Source of the DNA: Streptomyces polyasparticus
GTDB taxonomy: Bacteria > Actinomycetota > Actinomycetes > Streptomycetales > Streptomycetaceae
Direction: 5' to 3'
Assembly (NCBI RefSeq): GCF_014493765.1
Contig: NZ_JACTVJ010000025.1
Span: 1 to 64,000, forward strand
DNA length: 64,000 nt
In this document: in pieces, positions 57,120 through 64,000 of the stretch
Layout: each line of letters starts with the position of its first letter
Position numbering within the stretch: the first letter of the stretch is position 1
The notes under the pieces: model-generated
What the model saw: only the letters and a program-made list of their open reading frames with translations
The model's database searches: none
Told to the model about the DNA's origin: nothing
Program-made: the position numbers and the translations under genes

Positions 57120-57371
57120 CCTGTCCTCCTTCCGTTCACGCGGTCCTTATGTACTCAGGCAGTCACGCCGATGCACGGCGACGGCGTCAAGGCCGTTCTT
57201 GTTACGGGCGGGTTCCGTTATGCAGCCGGTACGCGGGGCGGGCGTCCCCTTCACGAGGAGTGTCCGGTTGCTGCCGGATCGTTATGCTCAATTTCCCCTC
57301 AGATGTAATGACGCTGGTCGTACGGCATTACTAAGGTCCTCCCAACCGAGGAGGACGGAGCAAGAACCCCC
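57120..57371. promoter_or_regulatory. Divergent gluR/gluA control region
   Basis: The 252-bp gap holds GTAATG-N15-CATTAC (57305-57331) just before gluA, the hairpin TCCGG-TTGCTG-CCGGA (57263-57278) and several CGTTATG/TGTTACG-like half sites between 57200 and 57290. One or more should bind GluR. GAGGAGGACGGAG (57349-57360) supplies the gluA RBS. Confidence 0.6.
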
Positions 57372-58148
<777 letters not shown>

Positions 58149-58200
58149 GCTCACGCCGACTGAGCTGCTGCAACTCACCGAAAAGCAAAGGATGTTCATC

Positions 58201-59052
58201 ATGAAGTTCCGTAAGGCCGGTATCGCCGCCGCTTCCGTTCTGACCCTCGCCCTGACCGTCTCCGCCTGTGGCGACGGCGGCAAGAAGGACAAGGGCGACT
58301 CGGGCTCCACTGGTGGCAGCGACAAGGGCACCATCAAGATCGGCATCAAGTACGACCAGCCCGGCATCGGCCAGAAGACGCCGGACGGCTTCGCGGGCTT
58401 CGACGTCGATGTCGCCACCTTCGTGGCCAAGGAGCTCGGCTACGCCGAGGACAAGATCGAGTTCGTCGAGACCCCGAGCGCCGACCGCGAGACCGCGATC
58501 TCGCGCGGCGACGTCAAGTTCATCGCCGCCTCGTACTCGATCAACGACGAGCGTGAGCAGAAGGTGGACTTCGCCGGTCCGTACCTGCTCGCCCACCAGG
58601 ACCTGCTGGTCGCCGCCGACTCGGACATCGCCGAGGGTACCGACCTCAACGGCAAGAACCTTTGCTCGGTGTCCGGTTCGACCTCCGCGCAGAACGTCAA
58701 GAAGACGATCGCGCCGAAGGCCAACCTGAAGGAGCTCAGCACCTACTCCGAGTGCATCGCGGGTCTGGCGTCCGGCAGTGTCGACGCCCTCACCACGGAC
58801 GACTCGATCCTCGCCGGTTACGCCTCGCAGGAGCAGTACAAGGGCAAGTTCAAGCTCGCCGGTCTGAAGCTGAGCAACGAGAACTACGGCATCGGCCTCA
58901 AGGAAGGCGACACGAAGCTCAAGGACCAGATCAACAAGGCCCTCGAGAAGATGGTCGCCGACGGTGCCTGGGAAGAGGCCGTGAAGAAGAACTTCGGCCC
59001 GGCCGGCTACAAGAACGAGCCCGCCCCGAAGATCGGCGACATCGTCAAGTAA
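58201..59052 (+). CDS. gluB: Glutamate-binding lipoprotein GluB
   Basis: The 283-residue lipoprotein has a signal peptide ending in a lipobox (LALTVSAC), then a Gly/Lys/Asp/Ser linker and a type II binding fold (IKIGIKYDQPGIG; DGFAGFDVDVATFVAKELGY; VDFAGPYLLAHQDLLV). ATG 58201 is chosen because AAAGG lies about 10 nt upstream; ATG 58192 is also in frame. It captures extracellular glutamate. Confidence 0.94.
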   Translation: MKFRKAGIAAASVLTLALTVSACGDGGKKDKGDSGSTGGSDKGTIKIGIKYDQPGIGQKTPDGFAGFDVDVATFVAKELGYAEDKIEFVETPSADRETAISRGDVKFIAASYSINDEREQKVDFAGPYLLAHQDLLVAADSDIAEGTDLNGKNLCSVSGSTSAQNVKKTIAPKANLKELSTYSECIAGLASGSVDALTTDDSILAGYASQEQYKGKFKLAGLKLSNENYGIGLKEGDTKLKDQINKALEKMVADGAWEEAVKKNFGPAGYKNEPAPKIGDIVK

Positions 59053-59121
59053 CCCTTGACCAGCGGCCTTTGAGGAACTGACCGGCGTCTGCCGGACCCC
59101 GCGGCCGCGGCATTTCGACGG

Positions 59122-59148
59122 CGCGCCACCCGGTCTCCGGGTGGCGCG
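59122..59148 (+). terminator. Intercistronic hairpin between gluB and gluC
   Basis: A 12-bp GC stem (59122-59133 with 59137-59148) with loop TCT and no T-tract lies 70 bp after gluB. It would protect or partly terminate the mRNA so that binding protein exceeds permease. Confidence 0.75.
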
Positions 59149-59181
59149 TCCGGCCAACGACACGCGGAAGCGCGGGAGATC

Positions 59182-59850
59182 GTGTTCGACTTTCTTGAAG
59201 GCTACGACCTGCTCGGGTCGTTCTGGACGACGGTGCAGCTGACCGTCTTCTCCGGTATAGGCGCCCTGGTGTGGGGCACCGTCCTGGCGGCCATGCGGGT
59301 CAGCCCGGTTCCGCTGATGCGCGGCTTCGGGACCCTGTACGTGAACGTGGTGCGGAACATTCCGCTGACCGTCATCATCGTCTTCACGTCGCTCGGTCTC
59401 GCCGACATCTTCGGCATGACGATGGGTGCGGCCGACGACTTCCAGACCCAGGGCTTCCGGCTTTCGGTGCTCGGTCTCGCCGCGTACACCGCCGCGTTCG
59501 TCTGCGAGGCGGTCCGCTCCGGCATCAACACGGTGCCGGTCGGTCAGGCGGAGGCGGCCCGTGCGATCGGGCTCAACTTCACCCAGGTCCTGACTCTGGT
59601 GGTGCTTCCCCAGGCGTTCCGTTCGGTGGTGGGCCCGCTCACCAACGTGCTGATCGCGTTGACGAAGAACACCACGGTGGCGGCCGCCATCGGTGTGGCC
59701 GAGGCCGCGCTCCTGATGAAGGAGATCATCGAGACCGAGGCTCAGCTGATCGTGACGGTCGCGATCTTCGCGCTCGGATTCATCATTCTCACCCTGCCGA
59801 CGGGAATCTTCCTCGGCTGGATCGGCAAGCGCGTGGCGGTGAAGCGATGA
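59182..59850 (+). CDS. gluC: Glutamate ABC transporter permease GluC
   Basis: The 222-residue permease of the HisMQ type has five helices and the EAA loop EAARAIGLNFTQVLTLVVLPQAFR (in two parts) that contacts GluA. GTG 59182 is the start and GCGGGAG lies upstream. It is coupled to gluD by ATGA. Confidence 0.93.
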   Translation: MFDFLEGYDLLGSFWTTVQLTVFSGIGALVWGTVLAAMRVSPVPLMRGFGTLYVNVVRNIPLTVIIVFTSLGLADIFGMTMGAADDFQTQGFRLSVLGLAAYTAAFVCEAVRSGINTVPVGQAEAARAIGLNFTQVLTLVVLPQAFRSVVGPLTNVLIALTKNTTVAAAIGVAEAALLMKEIIETEAQLIVTVAIFALGFIILTLPTGIFLGWIGKRVAVKR

Positions 59851-60782
59851 GCTCCGTTCTGTACGACATCCCCGGGCCGCGGGCCAAGCGTCGCAATCTC
59901 CTGGTCTCGGCCGTATTTCTTGCCCTGCTCGGGCTGGCGGCCTGGTGGGCGATCAGCGTCTTCGCCGACAAGGGACAGCTCGAGTGGACCCTGTGGGAGC
60001 CCTTCGTCACGGCCGAGGCCTGGACGACCTACCTGCTGCCGGGCCTGGCCAACACACTCAAGGCCGCTGCCCTCTCGATGGTCATCGCGCTGCCGCTCGG
60101 CGCCGTGCTGGGCATAGCCCGGCTGTCGGACCACATCTGGGTGCGTGGGCCCGCCACGGTCATCGTGGAGTTCTTCCGCGCCATTCCGGTCCTGATCCTC
60201 ATGGTGTTCGCCAACCAGTACTTCGCGGACTACTGGTCGCTGACCATCAGCACCGAGGACCGCCCGATGTACGCGGTGGTCACCGGCCTGGTGCTCTACA
60301 ACGCCTCCGTGCTCGCGGAGATCGTGCGGGCCGGCATTCTGTCCCTGCCCAAGGGCCAGACCGAGGCGGCCAAGGCGATCGGCCTGCGCAAGAACCAGAC
60401 CATGCGGTTCGTCCTGCTCCCGCAGGCTGTGACGGCCATGCTGCCGGCGATCGTCAGCCAGCTCGTGGTGATCGTGAAGGACACCGCGCTCGGCGGCGCG
60501 ATGCTGAGCTTCACGGAGCTCCTGAACTCGCGCAAGACGCTGGCGTCCTTCTACGGCAACGTGATCCCGAGCTTCATCGTCGTCGCACTGATCTTCATCG
60601 TGCTCAATCTGATCCTGACCACCTTCGCCTCCTGGCTGGAGAAGCGGCTGCGGCGGGGGAAGAGGAGCACGGGTGCGGTGCTCGGCACGGGTGCGGTCGA
60701 GGACATCGCTGCGGGCGGCGGTATTCCCCCCGGCAGCGTGCGTGGCTCGTACGGAGACGGCAGTGGCGGCGCAGGCACATAG
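59847..60782 (+). CDS. gluD: Glutamate ABC transporter permease GluD
   Basis: The 311-residue permease has an N-terminal helix, the HisMQ core and the EAA loop EAAKAIGLRKNQTMRFVLLP. A hydrophilic Gly/Ser-rich tail of about 45 residues follows the last helix. It forms the channel with GluC. Confidence 0.93.
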   Translation: MSSVLYDIPGPRAKRRNLLVSAVFLALLGLAAWWAISVFADKGQLEWTLWEPFVTAEAWTTYLLPGLANTLKAAALSMVIALPLGAVLGIARLSDHIWVRGPATVIVEFFRAIPVLILMVFANQYFADYWSLTISTEDRPMYAVVTGLVLYNASVLAEIVRAGILSLPKGQTEAAKAIGLRKNQTMRFVLLPQAVTAMLPAIVSQLVVIVKDTALGGAMLSFTELLNSRKTLASFYGNVIPSFIVVALIFIVLNLILTTFASWLEKRLRRGKRSTGAVLGTGAVEDIAAGGGIPPGSVRGSYGDGSGGAGT

Positions 60783-60803
60783 CCGTTGAGGCGTCTACGG
60801 GAT

Positions 60804-60840
60804 GGAGGGCAGCGGTCACCACACCGCTGCCCTCCGTCCA
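60804..60840 (+). terminator. Terminator of gluABCD
   Basis: A perfect 13-bp stem (60804-60816 with 60823-60835), loop CACCAC, lies 21 bp after the gluD stop. No strong T-tract, as is common in Streptomyces. Confidence 0.82.
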
Positions 60841-60998
60841 TGTCCGGCCCGGGTCCGATCACTCGGCAGCAGGCTGCCCCTCCGGCCTCGTAAACTGGAT
60901 GACCGGCCGCCGTCCGTGCGACGGCCCACGCAGCCCCCGGACTCCTCCGGACCCGGCCGCGCACCCCCCGTAGACCCTCGTTTGGACTGATCTCTGGC

Positions 60999-62495
60999 AT
61001 GTCGGCAACCCCGCGCACGTACGAAGTGAAGACCTACGGCTGTCAGATGAACGTGCACGACAGCGAGCGGCTCTCCGGACTCCTGGAGGACGCCGGTTAC
61101 GTCCGCGCGCCCGAGGGCGCCGACGGCGACGCCGACGTGGTCGTGTTCAACACCTGCGCGGTGCGCGAGAACGCCGACAACAAGCTGTACGGCAACCTCG
61201 GCCGGCTCGCTCCCCGCAAGACCACGCGCCCCGGCATGCAGATCGCCGTCGGCGGCTGCCTCGCGCAGAAGGACCGCGACACCATCGTGCAGCGGGCCCC
61301 CTGGGTCGATGTGGTTTTCGGTACGCACAACATCGGCAAGCTGCCGGTGCTCCTGGAGCGCGCGCGGATCCAGGAAGAGGCCCAGGTCGAGATCGCGGAG
61401 TCCCTGGAGGCCTTCCCCTCCACCCTGCCGACGCGCCGCGAGAGCGCGTACGCGGCCTGGGTGTCGATCTCCGTCGGCTGCAACAACACCTGCACCTTCT
61501 GCATCGTCCCCGCCCTGCGCGGCAAGGAGGAGGACCGCAGGCCCGGCGACATCCTCGCCGAGGTGAAGGCCCTGGTCGCCGACGGTGTCTCCGAGATCAC
61601 GCTGCTCGGCCAGAACGTCAACGCCTACGGTTCCGACCTCGGCGACCGCGAGGCCTTCAGCAAGCTGCTGCGCGCCTGCGGCGAGATCGAGGGCCTGGAG
61701 CGCGTGCGCTTCACCTCGCCGCACCCGCGCGACTTCACGGACGACGTGATCGCGGCGATGGCCGAGACGCCGAACGTGATGCCGCAGCTGCACATGCCGC
61801 TCCAGTCCGGTTCGGACCCGATCCTCAAGGCCATGCGCCGCTCGTACCGCCAGGAGCGCTTCCTCGGGATCATCGAGAAGGTGCGGGCCGCCATGCCCGA
61901 CGCCGCGATCTCGACCGACATCATCGTCGGCTTCCCCGGGGAGACCGAGGAGGACTTCGAGCAGACGATGCACGTGGTGCGCGAGGCGCGGTTCACGAAC
62001 GCGTTCACGTTCCAGTACTCCAAGCGCCCTGGTACGCCGGCCGCCGACATGGAGGGCCAGATCCCCAAGGAGGTCGTCCAGGAGCGCTACATGCGGCTCG
62101 TGGCGCTCCAGGAGGAGATCTCCTGGGACGAGAACAAGAAGCAGGTCGGCCGCACGCTCGACCTCATGGTCGCCGAGGGCGAGGGCCGCAAGGACGACTC
62201 CACGCACCGGCTCTCGGGCCGCGCGCCCGACAACCGTCTCGTGCACTTCACGAAGCCGGACGAGGAGGTACGTCCGGGTGACGTGGTGACCGTCGAGATC
62301 ACTTACGCGGCGCCGCACCACCTGCTCGCCGAGGGGCCGGTGCTCGCGGTCCGTCGTACGCGGGCGGGCGACGCGTGGGAGAAGCGCAACGCCGCCCCGG
62401 CGCCTGCCCCGGCGGGCGTGATGCTGGGCCTGCCGACGATCGGCGCCCCGGCTCCGTCGCCCGCGCCCGCGGGGTCGGGCTGCGGTTGCGACTGA
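60999..62495 (+). CDS. miaB: tRNA-2-methylthio-N6-dimethylallyladenosine synthase MiaB
   Basis: The 498-residue radical-SAM enzyme methylthiolates i6A37 of tRNAs. The UPF0004 domain has C15 (KTYGCQMN) and further cysteines in VFNTCAVRE and AVGGCLAQ. The radical-SAM cysteines are C161, C165 and C168 (CNNTCTFC), and the TRAM domain follows at about 385-450. The C-terminus is an Ala/Pro-rich extension ending GSGCGCD (C495, C497), absent from enteric MiaB. The start ATG has no clear RBS. Confidence 0.96.
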   Translation: MSATPRTYEVKTYGCQMNVHDSERLSGLLEDAGYVRAPEGADGDADVVVFNTCAVRENADNKLYGNLGRLAPRKTTRPGMQIAVGGCLAQKDRDTIVQRAPWVDVVFGTHNIGKLPVLLERARIQEEAQVEIAESLEAFPSTLPTRRESAYAAWVSISVGCNNTCTFCIVPALRGKEEDRRPGDILAEVKALVADGVSEITLLGQNVNAYGSDLGDREAFSKLLRACGEIEGLERVRFTSPHPRDFTDDVIAAMAETPNVMPQLHMPLQSGSDPILKAMRRSYRQERFLGIIEKVRAAMPDAAISTDIIVGFPGETEEDFEQTMHVVREARFTNAFTFQYSKRPGTPAADMEGQIPKEVVQERYMRLVALQEEISWDENKKQVGRTLDLMVAEGEGRKDDSTHRLSGRAPDNRLVHFTKPDEEVRPGDVVTVEITYAAPHHLLAEGPVLAVRRTRAGDAWEKRNAAPAPAPAGVMLGLPTIGAPAPSPAPAGSGCGCD

Positions 62496-62525
62496 GGCTC
62501 CCGGTGCGCTGGGGTGCGGGTGGGT

Positions 62526-62665
62526 GGCGCCTGCGGCGGGCTCTTCTCCCCGCCCCGCCCCTTCCCGAAACCGGGGCTTCGCCCCGGACCCCGCATCCGA
62601 ACTTCGTTCGGATCTGCTCAAACGCCGCAGGGGCTGGAAGATCTGCTCAAACGCCGCAGGGGCTG
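62526..62665 (+). repeat. Modular intergenic hairpin repeat, copy 3 with duplicated end
   Basis: It is almost identical to copy 2. Its terminal module (GATCTGCTCAAACGCC...GGGGCTGGAA, 62611-62639) is followed by a second exact copy of its first 26 bp (62640-62665). It fills the gap between miaB and the next gene. Confidence 0.92.
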
Positions 62666-62692
62666 ACGTGAGCCTGGTTGTACTCTGCCGCC

Positions 62693-63394
62693 ATGCTCGT
62701 AGCCGCCGCCATCTGCCCCTGTCCGCCGCTTCTCGTGCCCGCCGTCGCCGCAGGTGCGGCGCCCGAGCTCGATGAGGTCCGCAAGGCCTGCTCCGACGCG
62801 ATCGGGGTGCTCGCGGCCGCTCGTCCCGAGCGGCTGATCGTGGTCGGGCCCGCCGAGCAGAGCGGCCGGGGCCCGCATCCGCAGGGGGCGCGGGGCGACT
62901 TCCGCGGTTACGGGGTCGATGTCGAGGTCCGGCTCGGGGACGGTCCCGGGAAGGCCGGCCTGCCGACCTCCCTGGCCGTCGCCGCATGGCTTCTCGAGCA
63001 GGCGCGGTGGCAGGGGCCCGTCGAAGGCCTCGGCGTGGGCGAGCCGCTCGCCCCCGAGCGCTGCTTCGAGGCCGGCGCCGAGCTCGCCGTGCAGGCCGGG
63101 CGCGTGGCTCTGCTCGTGATGGGGGACGGCAGCGCGTGCCGGACGCTCAAGGCGCCCGGGTATCTCGACGAGCGCGCCGCGGACTTCGACGCCGAGGCCG
63201 CCCGTGCGCTGGGTGCGGCGGACGTCGACGCCCTGAAGGGGATCGATCCGGAACTCGCGTACGAGCTCAAGGCGGCCGGCCGCGCACCCTGGCAGGTGCT
63301 CGCGGGCGCTGCCGAGGGGGCGGGGCTCGGCGGCACGCTCCTGTACGACGATGCGCCGTACGGCGTGGGGTACCTGGTCGCCGGCTGGTCCTGA
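62693..63394 (+). CDS. Class III extradiol dioxygenase-like protein
   Basis: The 233-residue product resembles the LigB-like class III extradiol family (VAAAICPCPPLLVPAVAAG; RLIVVGPAEQ; VALLVMGDGSACRTLKAPGYLD). The first metal histidine of true dioxygenases is replaced by Cys-Pro-Cys, so ring-cleavage activity is doubtful. It lies directly after miaB in streptomycetes. TACTCT (62681-62686) seven bases before ATG 62693 suggests a leaderless mRNA. Confidence 0.82.
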   Translation: MLVAAAICPCPPLLVPAVAAGAAPELDEVRKACSDAIGVLAAARPERLIVVGPAEQSGRGPHPQGARGDFRGYGVDVEVRLGDGPGKAGLPTSLAVAAWLLEQARWQGPVEGLGVGEPLAPERCFEAGAELAVQAGRVALLVMGDGSACRTLKAPGYLDERAADFDAEAARALGAADVDALKGIDPELAYELKAAGRAPWQVLAGAAEGAGLGGTLLYDDAPYGVGYLVAGWS

Positions 63395-63402
63395 GCCCCT
63401 CG

Positions 63403-63532
63403 CGCGACCCGCACAGGCCCCGGCCTCACGCGACCCGCACACGTCCCGGCCTGACGCGCCCCGCACACGTCCCGGCCTGACGCGACCCGCACACGCCCCG
63501 GCCTCACGCGACCCGCACACGCCTCGACGGCC
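63403..63532 (+). repeat. 26-bp tandem repeat, five units
   Basis: Units of the form CGCGACCCGCACACG...GGCCT start at 63403, 63429, 63455, 63481 and 63507; differences are one to four bases, the last unit the most diverged. They lie between convergent genes. Confidence 0.95.
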
Positions 63533-63560
63533 GCAGAGCGCAAGCGCCCCGCGGCCGTCG
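63525..63560. terminator. Inverted repeat between convergent genes, possible terminator
   Basis: CGACGGCCGC (63525-63534) pairs with GCGGCCGTCG (63551-63560) across a 16-nt loop, just before the antitoxin stop on the minus strand. Confidence 0.55.
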
Positions 63561-63573
63561 GTCGTGCAGCCCG

Positions 63574-63900
63574 TCAGGAGGCCGGCGGAGTCGGCGTCCC
63601 GCCGGCGGTGGGCCGCGTACCAGGCGACTGTGCGGACGTACCGGACCCCGGCGAAGCGGACGTACCGGGACCGCCGGCGGCACCGGACTCCGATCCGTCG
63701 GCGAGCCGGTCAAGTGCGTCCTTCGCCTTGCCGGTACCCGACTGGATCTTGTCGCTGTACTTGCCCTTGGTCTTCTCGTCGACCACCTTCGCGGCCTTGT
63801 CCAGACCCTGCTCGATCTTGCCCCCGTGCTCCTTGGCAAGGCCCGCGGCCTTGTCCTTGGCCGGGGCGAGCTTGGCCTTCAGCGTGTCAAGGAGGCCCAT
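63574..63900 (-). CDS. MT0933-like antitoxin family protein
   Basis: The 108-residue product begins MGLLDTLKAKLAPAKDKAAGLAKEHGGKI (in parts) and contains KVVDEKTKGKYSDKIQSG, the conserved core of small helical proteins annotated as MT0933-like antitoxins. A Gly/Ser/Thr/Pro-rich tail of about 40 residues follows. No toxin gene is seen within the window, so an antitoxin function is doubtful. ATG 63900 matches the family start. Confidence 0.8.
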   Translation of the reverse strand: MGLLDTLKAKLAPAKDKAAGLAKEHGGKIEQGLDKAAKVVDEKTKGKYSDKIQSGTGKAKDALDRLADGSESGAAGGPGTSASPGSGTSAQSPGTRPTAGGTPTPPAS

Positions 63901-63943
63901 GGCTATCGCACCTTCTTCGTCGGACCGCCGCGTGCGCGGACGG

Positions 63944-64000
63944 CTACTTGCGGGCGCCTTCACCGGCCTCGTTGTCCGCCGCCTGCTCGGCCGACTGCTG
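63944..64000 (-). CDS. C-terminal end of an unidentified protein (cut by window edge)
   Basis: Only 18 codons are visible, ending QQSAEQAADNEAGEGARK and a TAG stop. The composition is acidic and Gln/Ala-rich. The identity cannot be read; a DUF349-type protein is a guess from gene order in related genomes. Confidence 0.5.
   Translation of the reverse strand, partial: QQSAEQAADNEAGEGARK

Noticed and set aside
63403-63532. CRISPR array
   Set aside because: The units are directly adjacent with no spacers and no cas genes are near; it is a simple tandem repeat.
63574-63900. Toxin-antitoxin module
   Set aside because: The protein matches a family called antitoxin, but no toxin gene is visible beside it.

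Overview
The window is chromosomal DNA of a Streptomyces. It is very GC-rich, most codons end in G or C, the 5S rRNA tail is of streptomycete type, and the gene order matches what I recall of the S. coelicolor core from about SCO5745 to SCO5790. No phage, insertion sequence or CRISPR array is visible. The interest lies in regulation and in intergenic repeats.

Layout. Positions 1-135 hold the 3' end of a 5S rRNA and its terminator. Positions 179-4395 hold a degenerate aminotransferase-like gene, a LysR regulator divergent from a drug/metabolite exporter, an NAD(P)-binding protein and a lipoprotein esterase, followed by tRNA-Thr(GGT). Positions 4688-14154 form a stress-signalling block: a kinase-like/PAS/GAF/PP2C regulator opposite the poly-HAMP hybrid histidine kinase OsaA and its response regulator OsaB. 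Positions 14295-22064 are core functions: FtsK, a RodZ-like protein, RimO, PgsA, CinA, ClgR and Dps. Positions 22128-31830 carry small proteins of unknown function, an SDR enzyme, Nei, a DUF4097 protein facing a double-HTH regulator, and the Lhr helicase.

Positions 32022-37437 hold AraC-AzlC-AzlD, a zinc-ribbon-like protein, a toroid-fold protein, DUF3046 and a TetR/NmrA divergent pair. Positions 37595-45878 hold an AI-2E-type permease, an MmpL exporter, a cytochrome bd pair (cydAB), a NarL-type two-component system and a VOC protein. Positions 46231-48126 are recA-recX, preceded by a PafBC-type (RecA-NDp) promoter. Positions 48277-53730 hold an FtsX-like permease, a cysteine dioxygenase-rhodanese operon with a cysteine-rich leader peptide, and an FAD monooxygenase. 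Positions 53987-60782 are the glutamate uptake locus: a TAXI binding protein, GluK/GluR and gluABCD. Positions 60999-64000 hold MiaB, a class III extradiol-like protein, an MT0933-like antitoxin and the tail of one more gene.

The genes group into DNA damage repair (recA, recX, lhr, nei), stress and proteolysis control (osaAB, the PP2C protein, clgR, dps), tRNA/ribosome methylthiolation (rimO, miaB), sulfur metabolism and glutamate uptake. The most notable observations are: three copies of a modular hairpin repeat of about 115 bp; RecA-NDp promoter elements at recA and lhr plus a near-perfect orphan copy at 43441 with no gene behind it; a cluster of ATTGCAAT-like palindromes between the DUF4097 and double-HTH genes; an 18-bp perfect inverted repeat over the start of the cysteine leader peptide; and several genes whose -10 boxes imply leaderless mRNAs. 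All gene calls rest on reading the translations; no database search was run.
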